From Chryseobacterium gleum (GTDB lineage: Bacteria > Bacteroidota > Bacteroidia > UBA10329), in assembly GCA_945874195.1 (NCBI GenBank), contig CAMCFW010000035.1, forward strand, positions 1-11,044: a DNA stretch of 11,044 nt, read 5' to 3'. Under the pieces are notes generated by a model, which was given only the letters and a program-made list of their open reading frames with translations, had not been told where the DNA came from and made no database searches. Both the position numbers and the translations under genes were made by a program. Positions within the stretch are counted from its first letter, which is position 1. Every line of letters starts with the position of its first letter. Shown here in pieces: positions 1 through 6,302 of this stretch.

Positions 1-56
1 CCGTACTCGTACTCCTTTTCTGTGAATTCCTTTAACGCCTGATTTTCCTCTGCCAT
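1..56 (-). CDS. sufB: SufB, Fe-S cluster scaffold (N-terminus only)
   Basis: This is the first 18-19 codons of a gene that leaves the window at its left edge. The ATG is at 56-54 on the minus strand, and the visible protein starts MAEENQALKEFTEKEYEYG. The ending KEYEYG is typical of the SufB N-terminus, which is normally followed by (F/W)xTD. SufB is the core subunit of the SufBCD complex, which assembles Fe-S clusters in the cytoplasm. It starts 34 nt after the stop codon of the A-type carrier gene on the same strand, so the two are very probably one operon. The call rests on a short N-terminal match plus the neighbouring gene. The body of the protein cannot be checked here. Confidence 0.8.
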   Translation of the reverse strand, partial: MAEENQALKEFTEKEYEY

Positions 57-90
57 TTCTTCGCTTATATAGCTTTAAGCCAACCGGTGA

Positions 91-420
91 TCATACGGCA
101 AAACTCTCGCCACAGCCACAGGTCCGGCTGGCGTTCGGGTTATTGAAAACGAATCCTTTTCCATTCAAGCCCCCAGAATAATCGAGTTCGGTTCCGATGA
201 GGTAGAGAAAGCTCTTCCGATCCACGACAACCTTCATTCCATTGTCTTCGAAGATCTTGTCATCCTCCTTCATTTGCGTATCGAAACTCAGTTCGTAGGA
301 AAGTCCGGAGCAACCTCCGCCTTTCACCCCAACACGGATAAAGGCTTCGGACGGGTTCTTCCCTTCTTCTTCCATAAGGCTGTGCGCCTTCTTTTTCGCG
401 TTCTCTGAAACTTTGATCAT
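91..420 (-). CDS. sufA: A-type Fe-S cluster carrier (IscA/SufA/HesB family)
   Basis: This 109-residue cytoplasmic protein has the full HesB/IscA fold length. The three cluster-binding cysteines are present: C37 in GGGCSGLSY, and C101 and C103 in the C-terminal CGCGESF motif, giving the family spacing C-X63-C-G-C. The conserved LDYSGGLNGKGF segment (about residues 79-90) is also typical. A-type carriers receive clusters from the scaffold and pass them to apo-proteins. The gene lies directly upstream of sufB, which supports a SufA role rather than a stand-alone ErpA, although sequence alone does not separate these reliably. The ATG at 420 gives the expected N-terminus (MIKVSENA). A promoter and two palindromic operators lie within 125 bp upstream, so this is the first gene of the suf transcript and is probably iron- or redox-regulated. 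Confidence 0.93.
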   Translation of the reverse strand: MIKVSENAKKKAHSLMEEEGKNPSEAFIRVGVKGGGCSGLSYELSFDTQMKEDDKIFEDNGMKVVVDRKSFLYLIGTELDYSGGLNGKGFVFNNPNASRTCGCGESFAV

Positions 421-438
421 GATTCTGTTAACCTATAT

Positions 439-459
439 TATTTAGAATAGTTCTAAATA
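439..459. promoter_or_regulatory. Palindromic operator 1, suf leader (Fur-family-like box)
   Basis: This is a perfect 9-bp inverted repeat, TATTTAGAA and TTCTAAATA, around the 3-nt centre TAG. It can also be read as a 7-1-7 palindrome (TTAGAAT-A-GTTCTAA), the layout seen in Fur and PerR boxes. The half-site TTAGAA/TTCTAA also resembles the Irr (ICE) box of alphaproteobacteria; Irr is a Fur-family member. It sits between the predicted transcription start and the sufA start codon, a position where a bound protein would block transcription. The regulator is inferred. An Rrf2-type factor is the main alternative. Confidence 0.6.
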
Positions 460-476
460 GAGCTCATTTTCTTCTG

Positions 477-508
477 CAAAAATACCGCAAACAAGGTATG
501 CCACCAAG
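477..508 (-). promoter_or_regulatory. Predicted Bacteroidota-type promoter of the suf operon
   Basis: On the minus strand a -7 element TATTTTTG (484-477) matches TAnnTTTG exactly. A -33 element CTTG (508-505) stands 20 nt upstream of it, within the usual spacing for the Bacteroidota primary sigma factor. Transcription would start near 470, about 50 nt before the sufA ATG. The two palindromic operators lie on either side of it. This was found by eye and is not backed by transcript data. Confidence 0.5.
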
Positions 509-521
509 CTTTTAGTCGATT

Positions 522-542
522 TATTTGGAATAATTCTAAATA
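522..542. promoter_or_regulatory. Palindromic operator 2, suf leader
   Basis: This is a second copy of operator 1 with one change in the left arm: TATTTGGAA, centre TAA, then TTCTAAATA. Its centre (532) is 83 bp from that of operator 1 (449), close to eight helical turns, so proteins bound at both would face the same side of the DNA. It lies upstream of the predicted suf -33 element. It is also about 100 bp upstream of the divergent secreted-protein gene, so it could affect both directions. The regulator is not known from the sequence. Confidence 0.55.
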
Positions 543-641
543 GTCGCGGTCATGACTTTCAGGCGCCTTTCGCCCTAAACATGCGATGCGCGCATTGATT
601 CTACTTACCTTTAGTGTTCCACTTTAAATACAAACGTAGAA

Positions 642-2618
642 ATGCGCTCATCAATTCTCAGAGGATGTATGGCAACTGCCTGTTGCTTTTTCTCCATTTC
701 CATCACGTATTCTCAGACTTTCGAACAAAGGAGACAACAGTACATAAGCGATGCTCTGGCCAACTTCAATAACCAAGCGATCACCATTCAGGCTTACGAA
801 GGAGTGGCTGTTGACCAGGCCACGCTGAATGACATTATTGACGAAATGCCGACACGGTCAACCATTGACTTTGCCATTGTGCAGCTGGTTAGGGTCATGA
901 TGTTGGGGAATGGTGCCTACGATGCGCAGCTCATTCCTCCGCTCAATTCTGTCCCCTACTGGATCAACTATGGCGATACGCTTCGCGGCTATTGGTCCGA
1001 GAACCACATGATCATGTGGATGAGCTCTGACTGGATCATGCATGAATACACAGGAAGAACGGCAGACCCGACCTTGGAACAACGACTGAAGCACTACCTT
1101 CAGTTGAAGATCGACTACGGCTTTTATGAGTTCTTCTCTTCCACCTATGCACCTTATGCGCTTAGCGGCATTCTGAATTTGGCAGATTTTGCTCAGGATC
1201 AAGAGATCAAGGATCTTGCCATTGGCGCCAGCAAACGCCTGCTGCGCGATATGCTCTTAATGGCCAATGACCAAGGAGTGTTCTATCCCGTTGCCGGAAG
1301 AAATTACCCGGGCAAATACGAATCGGCCCACGGCCAGAACCATTCATCCCTCATTTATCTGCTTACCGGTCTTGGCCCCGCTCCTTTGCAAGCCACTCAT
1401 TCTGGTGGATTTCTTGCAACAACTTCTATCGACTTCAGCGAGGTGACAAACTCGTGGACTGCGGAGTTGGACACCCTTGTGCATTTGGGTCATACGCTTG
1501 AAGAGGGGTTTGTGATCAACGAAAACCTTACGCCATTGGACCGCACTATTTTCCAATGGAGTTCAGGAGCCTATTTTCATCCATCAGTGGTGTTTGAAAC
1601 AGCAAGCCTGTTGGTGGATTCCAACATGTGGGAGCATGTGGATTTTGAACCGCTGGCGGTGCTGCAAGGATTTCCGCTTGAGAACTACCCGGCCATGTCC
1701 GAGGGGCTGAGCGGAATTTCGAAAAGCTCGGTCAACTGTCAGGCAGACGTGGCCATCTTCAAGAATGGGCCCGTCACCTTGTGTTCTCTTCAGGATTTCT
1801 GGAAGGGAAAGGTCGGCTATCAGCAATGGCCTGTTTGTGCCAATAGTGGAACATCGGCCGTTTATACCGCTTCGGGTCCTGTGGAGGCCGTTTGGACTGA
1901 CCGAACTCCGAACAATGCCAACGAGCACCTTCCGTATGTCGAACAATCGCACAATGTGGCCTTGGTCATGTACCGTCCCGAACCGCTTTCACCCATTGCT
2001 CCTTTCAACAACAAGGATGTGGCCTTGTATTGGGTCGACTCGGATTATGACGAGGTGGTTGAAGACGGTCTTTGGCTCATTGGAAGAGAAGCAAACGGCT
2101 ACGTGGCGGTCAGAAGAAGCTGTGTAGGAGAAATAAATGGCGTGAGGGCCTGCGAAACCAATGCCGGACAGACCTGGGTTTTCGTGGTCGGAAACGATGC
2201 GATGTATGGCAGTTTCAGCAATTTCCAAAGCCTTTTGTCGCAATCGGAATTTGAGGAGACCTGGACCATCAACTTGAACGGTGATTCGGTCTATTACGCA
2301 AGTATTGAGTTCGACACCATTTCAATCGATTACGAATGGGGTCCGCTGTTGAATACTGGAATTGCAGATGTGGCGGAAGACAACCACTTCAGAATGTGGC
2401 CGAATCCAGCTTCGGAAACAATTGCTCTCGACCTCAGCGAATTCGAAAATTCGGTTCTTATCTCCGTTGTGAATAATCTGGGGCAGGTGATGTATTCGAA
2501 AAGTGTTGCTGTTCACAATCAATTCTCATTGCCGGTTTCAAATTGGTCTGATGGAATTTATTCGGTAACGATTCGTGATGAAAAAAGAGTTGCCTCAAGG
2601 CGCTTTGTGAAACAATAG
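642..2618 (+). CDS. Secreted T9SS cargo protein, function unassigned (possible alpha/alpha-toroid lyase-like fold)
   Basis: This protein has 658 residues. A Sec signal peptide is clear: basic residues R2 and R7, then a hydrophobic stretch, with cleavage likely near S24/Q25 (TYSQ). The ATG at 642 is preferred over the ATG at 669 because the later start would lose the basic region. Residues about 572-658 form a type A T9SS sorting domain, with WPNPAS at 586-591, an LGQ turn, DGIYSV and a basic C-terminus (RRFVKQ). The protein should therefore be carried across the outer membrane. The body looks helical over about 30-350 (WSENHM near 118, YGFYEFFSSTYAPYAL, LADFAQD) and beta-rich over about 360-560. 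That layout recalls heparinase- or alginate-lyase-like proteins, but I see no decisive catalytic motif, so no enzyme activity is assigned. A -7-like TACCTTTA at 606-613 lacks a convincing -33. Its stop codon is 1 nt from the stop of the opposing gene. Confidence 0.85.
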   Translation: MRSSILRGCMATACCFFSISITYSQTFEQRRQQYISDALANFNNQAITIQAYEGVAVDQATLNDIIDEMPTRSTIDFAIVQLVRVMMLGNGAYDAQLIPPLNSVPYWINYGDTLRGYWSENHMIMWMSSDWIMHEYTGRTADPTLEQRLKHYLQLKIDYGFYEFFSSTYAPYALSGILNLADFAQDQEIKDLAIGASKRLLRDMLLMANDQGVFYPVAGRNYPGKYESAHGQNHSSLIYLLTGLGPAPLQATHSGGFLATTSIDFSEVTNSWTAELDTLVHLGHTLEEGFVINENLTPLDRTIFQWSSGAYFHPSVVFETASLLVDSNMWEHVDFEPLAVLQGFPLENYPAMSEGLSGISKSSVNCQADVAIFKNGPVTLCSLQDFWKGKVGYQQWPVCANSGTSAVYTASGPVEAVWTDRTPNNANEHLPYVEQSHNVALVMYRPEPLSPIAPFNNKDVALYWVDSDYDEVVEDGLWLIGREANGYVAVRRSCVGEINGVRACETNAGQTWVFVVGNDAMYGSFSNFQSLLSQSEFEETWTINLNGDSVYYASIEFDTISIDYEWGPLLNTGIADVAEDNHFRMWPNPASETIALDLSEFENSVLISVVNNLGQVMYSKSVAVHNQFSLPVSNWSDGIYSVTIRDEKRVASRRFVKQ

Positions 2619-2619
2619 C

Positions 2620-3369
2620 CTACGGTTCCATCACCAACCGAAAACCACCATTGCCACGCTTGTGGTGCCAATGGTCGATGTTGCGATACCAACGTTGGCA
2701 ATAGTCTGCTCCGCTCATCCAAGAAGCTCCTCTTGAAACACGGTATTTGGCCGATTCCGTGTTCACGGGATTGGCCTTCGAACTGCGCTGATAGAATTTC
2801 GGATCATACCAATCCTGACACAACTCCCAAGCATTTCCGTTCATGTCGTAAAGGCCGAGTTCATTCGGTTTGAGAAGCCCCACTTCGTGCTGTTGGTCGC
2901 TTCCATTCTGCTTTAGCCACGCCACTTCTTCAATGGTGTTGCTGCCGCTGTATACGTAGCCCTTTGTCAGCTTTCCGCCTTGAGCAGCATATTCCCATTC
3001 GGCCTCGGTCGGGAGTCGGAACGTCTTTCCCGTTTTGCTATTCAGCTTCGCGATGAAATCCATCAACTGTTCCCAACTCATATCGTTCACGGGGCATTTC
3101 ATGCATGGGATTTCACTTGGATTATCGCCCGAAATGGCTATCCACTGTTCTTGCGTGAACTCAAATTTCCCGATGTAGAAATCATTGAGATTGACCTCGT
3201 GGGCTGGTCGCGCGTCCTTCTTCCCGTCATCACTTCCCATAATGAACGTGCCGCCTTTCACGAAGACCATTTCCAACGAAACGGTGTCGTTAAGTTGAAT
3301 TGCTTCAGTTTGCGCGATTGCGCGAGAAACGAAAAACGTTAAAAGGAAAAATGTAAGGGCAGTTCTCAT
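2620..3369 (-). CDS. Secreted FGE/SUMF1-domain protein with incomplete active site
   Basis: This 249-residue protein has a signal peptide (about 1-20, ending AIAQ) and one formylglycine-generating-enzyme-sulfatase (SUMF1) domain. Family marks are FVKGGTFIMGS (36-46), RLPTEAEWEYAA (118-129), LYDMNGNAWELCQDW (173-187), RVSRGASW (210-217) and the C-terminal GGFRLV. True FGEs convert a sulfatase cysteine to formylglycine with two copper-binding cysteines near the C-terminus. Here the first is replaced by serine (S219) and only the second remains (C224), so classical FGE activity is unlikely. The family also contains non-enzymatic members such as SUMF2 and the Bacteroidota gliding proteins GldJ and GldK. 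There is no lipoprotein cysteine after the signal peptide, so the mature protein should be soluble in the periplasm or outside. The ATGA overlap with the upstream GH105 gene indicates translational coupling. Its role is unknown. Confidence 0.88.
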   Translation of the reverse strand: MRTALTFFLLTFFVSRAIAQTEAIQLNDTVSLEMVFVKGGTFIMGSDDGKKDARPAHEVNLNDFYIGKFEFTQEQWIAISGDNPSEIPCMKCPVNDMSWEQLMDFIAKLNSKTGKTFRLPTEAEWEYAAQGGKLTKGYVYSGSNTIEEVAWLKQNGSDQQHEVGLLKPNELGLYDMNGNAWELCQDWYDPKFYQRSSKANPVNTESAKYRVSRGASWMSGADYCQRWYRNIDHWHHKRGNGGFRLVMEP

Positions 3370-4505
3370 CTCAGTCCATTTTCAATTTCGTAACGCATTC
3401 CGAACTGGACGAACATGGCCAAGCCGAACGAGCGGCCTTTCTGCACGCCCCGTTTCAGGTAATAATCCTTGTCGCCAATGCAGGTTCCGGTGCAGACATT
3501 GGTGCAGATGAGGCCTTCGCCTCGCGGTTCAAGTGAGTGTTGGCGCAGACCCCTGTAGGCCAATTCAGTGCTTTTCCTGAACCTCTCATCGTCCACAATA
3601 CCAAGCTTCAGCGCGGTGATCATGCCATATGCGAACATGGCAGTGCAGGAGCTTTCGATCCAGTTTTCTGGGTCGTCTTTCCGAACCGGAAGTTGATACC
3701 AATGACCTGTTCTCTCGTCCTGCAATTCGGGCAGGTGTTCGAGCATTTCCTTCAGATAACCGGCCATTTCTGTCCACATCGGGTTTTCGCGCGGAATGAC
3801 CTCCAAAGCATCTGAAAGCGTTACGTGGATCCAGCCGTTTCCGCGCCCCCATATCTCGCCACTCACGCGTGCTCCGTCATCGGGCCAGCCCATCTGTCCG
3901 CAGAAATATGGGAGGCCATCCTTGTCGTTCGCATCCCAGCCGTGGTACCACAAACCCCATTTTTCTTCCAACAGTTTCTCGCGATGTAGTCGCAGTTGCA
4001 GCGCAAATTCGTTCAGGTATTTCTCATCGCCCGTGGCACGGTACATGGCCAACATGAACTGCCCGATCATGAAGACGGTGTCGTCCCAAAGTTCGAGCGT
4101 GAGGGGCAAATGCGAAACTGCGCCTTCGGTCGTTCTGCGCACGTTCAGGTATTGCTCGTAGATCTTATCGCATTTCACCTTGTAAAATTCATTGCCCGTT
4201 TTCTCATACAGAAATGCCATTCCGAGACCGGAGGCCACACCGTTCGGGGTTTTCCCGTTGGCCGAGCCTTTGGTCCTGCTCATGGCTTCAATAATGTAGT
4301 CGAGATAAGGTTGTTTTTCGCTTTCGGCAACCTGTCCGTAGCGTTTGACCATCGTATTCAGGAAGGCTGCGTGCTGCCACGACCAAACGTATTCGGAAGC
4401 AGGCAAGTACGAGTGCATGGCGTAGGTCTCTACGCTATCGACCCAGGTTTGGGAATGGACGTTTATGGTGAAAAAGAAACAGGAAAAAGCTACGGTCCAC
4501 TTCAT
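3366..4505 (-). CDS. GH105-type unsaturated glycuronyl hydrolase (YteR/YesR-like)
   Basis: This 379-residue protein is close to the usual GH105 length. It has a signal peptide ending near HSQ (about residue 19), so it is exported, most likely to the periplasm. GH88/GH105 marks are LWDDTVFM (139-146, with D142 placed like the catalytic Asp of Bacillus YteR), YHGWD (187-191), WGRGNGW (219-225) and ESSCTAMFAYG (284-294). These alpha/alpha-barrel enzymes hydrate the unsaturated uronate left at the non-reducing end by polysaccharide lyases, for example on rhamnogalacturonan or ulvan fragments. The exact substrate cannot be read from sequence. I chose the ATG at 4505, which overlaps the yicC stop as TGATG; a TTG one codon earlier is also possible. 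The stop overlaps the next gene as ATGA. No SusC/SusD or lyase gene is seen nearby. Confidence 0.9.
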   Translation of the reverse strand: MKWTVAFSCFFFTINVHSQTWVDSVETYAMHSYLPASEYVWSWQHAAFLNTMVKRYGQVAESEKQPYLDYIIEAMSRTKGSANGKTPNGVASGLGMAFLYEKTGNEFYKVKCDKIYEQYLNVRRTTEGAVSHLPLTLELWDDTVFMIGQFMLAMYRATGDEKYLNEFALQLRLHREKLLEEKWGLWYHGWDANDKDGLPYFCGQMGWPDDGARVSGEIWGRGNGWIHVTLSDALEVIPRENPMWTEMAGYLKEMLEHLPELQDERTGHWYQLPVRKDDPENWIESSCTAMFAYGMITALKLGIVDDERFRKSTELAYRGLRQHSLEPRGEGLICTNVCTGTCIGDKDYYLKRGVQKGRSFGLAMFVQFGMRYEIENGLR

Positions 4506-5377
4506 CAAAGCACGTTCAGAACCTGCTCTTTTATCTTCTCGAGTTCGTCCTTCATCTGCACAACCAATTTCTGAATTTCGGCATGGTTTGCCTTGGAACC
4601 GATCGTATTGATCTCGCGGCCCATTTCCTTCGCAATGAAACCGAGTTTTCGGCCCGCTGCCTCATCTGAATTCATGGTCTCTTCGAAGTATTTGAGGTGG
4701 GCCGTAAGGCGAACCTTCTCTTCCGTAACATCAAACTTCTCGATGTAGAACATGAGTTCCTGCTCCAAACGGCCTTCACCCAAATTCACTTTCTCTTTCA
4801 GATCCAGGAAACGGTCCACCATCCGTTGACGGACCGTTTCAATCCGTTCGCCTTCATATTTTTCAACTTCAACCATCAGACCGCGGATGGTGTTCAAGCG
4901 CTCCACGAGATCCAAACGAAGTTGATTCCCTTCTGCGGCACGGAAATCTTGAAAATTCTTGACCGCCTCAAACATGAGGTTGATCGCCAATTCGATCTCG
5001 GCCTCGCCTTTTTCAACCCGTTCGGACTGAAGTACCTCGGGCATTTTGAGAACGGTTGCCAGCACTGAGCTTTGATCCAACCCTTGCTTTTCGGCTGCGT
5101 CTTTCAGCATTTCGGTGTAATGGTCGAACAGGGAACGGTTAAGCGAGAGCATCTTGTCATCGCTCACTCCTTCGGCATAAACGACAATGTCGACCTTACC
5201 TCGGATAAGTTCTGAAGCGAGGTTTTTCCTCAACTCCATTTCTTGATCGCGCAAAGCGGAATTCAACCTTAGATTGAGGTCCAACTGCTTGCTGTTCACC
5301 GAACGCACCTCGGCCGTGTAAGTAGTATGCTTATAATTGCCTTGCGCTTTGCCAAAGCCTGTCATGGATAGGATCAT
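4505..5377 (-). CDS. yicC: YicC/YloC family endoribonuclease
   Basis: This 290-residue cytoplasmic protein has the standard family length. The N-terminus MILSMTGFGKAQ matches the family opening. The C-terminal DUF1732 part is clear: GRKLGFIAKEMGREINTIGSKA (split here as GRKLGF at 242-247 and EMGREINTIGSKA at 251-263), followed by a charged helix to the end. Members are metal-dependent endoribonucleases; E. coli YicC is linked to turnover of the small RNA RyhB. In many Bacteroidota yicC is followed by gmk (guanylate kinase). Here it is followed by a secreted GH105 gene whose start overlaps the yicC stop, which is an unusual neighbour. The gene is divergent from rnhA, and no clear promoter is visible in the short gap. 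Confidence 0.93.
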   Translation of the reverse strand: MILSMTGFGKAQGNYKHTTYTAEVRSVNSKQLDLNLRLNSALRDQEMELRKNLASELIRGKVDIVVYAEGVSDDKMLSLNRSLFDHYTEMLKDAAEKQGLDQSSVLATVLKMPEVLQSERVEKGEAEIELAINLMFEAVKNFQDFRAAEGNQLRLDLVERLNTIRGLMVEVEKYEGERIETVRQRMVDRFLDLKEKVNLGEGRLEQELMFYIEKFDVTEEKVRLTAHLKYFEETMNSDEAAGRKLGFIAKEMGREINTIGSKANHAEIQKLVVQMKDELEKIKEQVLNVL

Positions 5378-5425
5378 GGCGTGAAATTACTGATACGGAT
5401 TACGAATAGCGAATATGACGAATTG

Positions 5426-5917
5426 ATGGCCGAAGAAGAATCGCGTATCGTTATTTACACCGATGGTTCGGCCTTGGGAAACCCGGGTCCGGGCGGATTC
5501 GGCATTGTGCTTCAGTTCAAGGGGCAGTATAAAGAAGTTGCTCAGGGCTACCGTCTTACCACCAACAACCGGATGGAACTGCTGGCCATCATTGTTGCGC
5601 TCGAAATGCTGAAGGTCTCAGATCGCGATGTGATCATCTATTCCGACAGCAAATATGTGATCGACAGCGTGACCAAAGGCTGGGTTTTCGGTTGGGTGAA
5701 AAAGGGTTTTGCAGGCAAGAAGAACGCTGACCTCTGGAAACGCTTTCTACAGATCTATCCGAACAATAAGGTCCGTTTCGAATGGGTTAAAGGCCACGCC
5801 AACAACCCCGGAAACGAACGCTGCGATGCCTTGGCCGTTTGGGCTGCCAACCAGAAGGAAAGTCACTTGGTTGATGATGGTTATGAGGCTGACCAGAACA
5901 TGCAAAAGCTTCTGTAA
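5426..5917 (+). CDS. rnhA: Ribonuclease HI
   Basis: This 163-residue enzyme degrades the RNA strand of RNA-DNA hybrids, such as R-loops and Okazaki primers, in the cytoplasm. All catalytic residues are in place: D13 in YTDGSALGNPGPGG, E51 in NRMELLA, D74 in YSDSKY, H124 in WVKGHANNPGN and D134 in ERCDALA. The basic-loop region (GWVKKGFAGKKN, about 89-100) marks the bacterial HI type. I chose the ATG at 5426, which puts the first beta strand at the usual distance from the start. A GTG at 5381 would add 15 residues (178 in total) and leave only 3 nt to the yicC start codon; it remains possible. The TAA stop lies inside the A-run that forms the T-tail of the opposing terminator. Confidence 0.95.
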   Translation: MAEEESRIVIYTDGSALGNPGPGGFGIVLQFKGQYKEVAQGYRLTTNNRMELLAIIVALEMLKVSDRDVIIYSDSKYVIDSVTKGWVFGWVKKGFAGKKNADLWKRFLQIYPNNKVRFEWVKGHANNPGNERCDALAVWAANQKESHLVDDGYEADQNMQKLL

Positions 5918-5949
5918 AAAAAGACCCCGACAAACAAGTTGTCGAGGTC
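5916..5949 (-). terminator. Intrinsic terminator of the giant surface-protein gene
   Basis: An 11-bp stem (5923-5933 with 5939-5949) has a single C/A mismatch and a 5-nt loop. Read on the minus strand, GACCTCGACAA pairs with TTGTCGGGGTC and is followed by seven T (5922-5916). It lies 27 nt past the stop codon of the surface-protein gene. Read on the plus strand the hairpin also sits directly after rnhA, but no T-run follows it, so termination in that direction should be weaker. Confidence 0.85.
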
Positions 5950-5975
5950 AGCACCAGTTCCAATTTTCAATTCTA

Positions 5976-6302
5976 TCAGAAGATCACCATCAGCGAACCT
6001 GTGTTGTGTTTTCCTTCGGTGCCGTATTCCATTCCTTCCCACGTTTCGCCATTGATGAAGGTGGCGTTGATCTTCCAAACGTAAGACCCCTGAGGCACAT
6101 AAGAACCTTTGTAGACGCCATCCCAACCTTCGGTCGGACTTCCGTTCTCCAGAGCGGTCGATTCCCAAAGCTCATTTCCCCAGTTATCGAAAATCCAAAC
6201 ATGGTAAGTGGCAATTCCTGTTCCTTTCGGAAGGAAAATTGAGGCTTCACCAGCTTCGCCCACTCCCATTGCGTTAGGAACAAACAGGCTTGTGTAAATA
6301 TC
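5976..6302 (-). other. Type B T9SS C-terminal domain (gliding-associated, CHU_C type)
   Basis: The last 108 residues of the giant protein open with LFVPNAMG and continue with YHVWIFDNWGNELWES, GWDGVYKG, VPQGSYVWKINATF and a final HNTGSLMVIF. This is the gliding motility-associated C-terminal domain, which directs export by the T9SS. Such cargo often depends on a PorP/SprF-family partner, but no such gene lies downstream in this window. All four lysines of the visible protein fall here (about 1604, 1643, 1655 and 1676). Confidence 0.88.

Noticed and set aside
561..595. GC-rich palindromes AGGCGCCT (561-568) and ATGCGCGCAT (586-595) upstream of the secreted-protein gene
   Set aside because: They are short, unlike each other, and not placed sensibly relative to a promoter, so chance is the simplest explanation.
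606..613. TACCTTTA as a -7 element for the plus-strand secreted-protein gene
   Set aside because: It is one base off the consensus and no TTG lies at the right distance upstream, so it is not listed as a promoter.
4506..4508. TTG start for the GH105 gene
   Set aside because: An ATG follows immediately and forms the common TGATG overlap with the yicC stop.
3996..4574. A 192-codon open frame on the plus strand opposite the GH105 and yicC genes
   Set aside because: It lies antisense to two well-supported genes, has no family motif, and its frame is a by-product of their codon use.
5381..5425. GTG start giving RNase HI 15 more residues
   Set aside because: The extension does not resemble family N-termini and would leave 3 nt to the divergent yicC start. 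The ATG at 5426 is preferred, but the longer form is not excluded.
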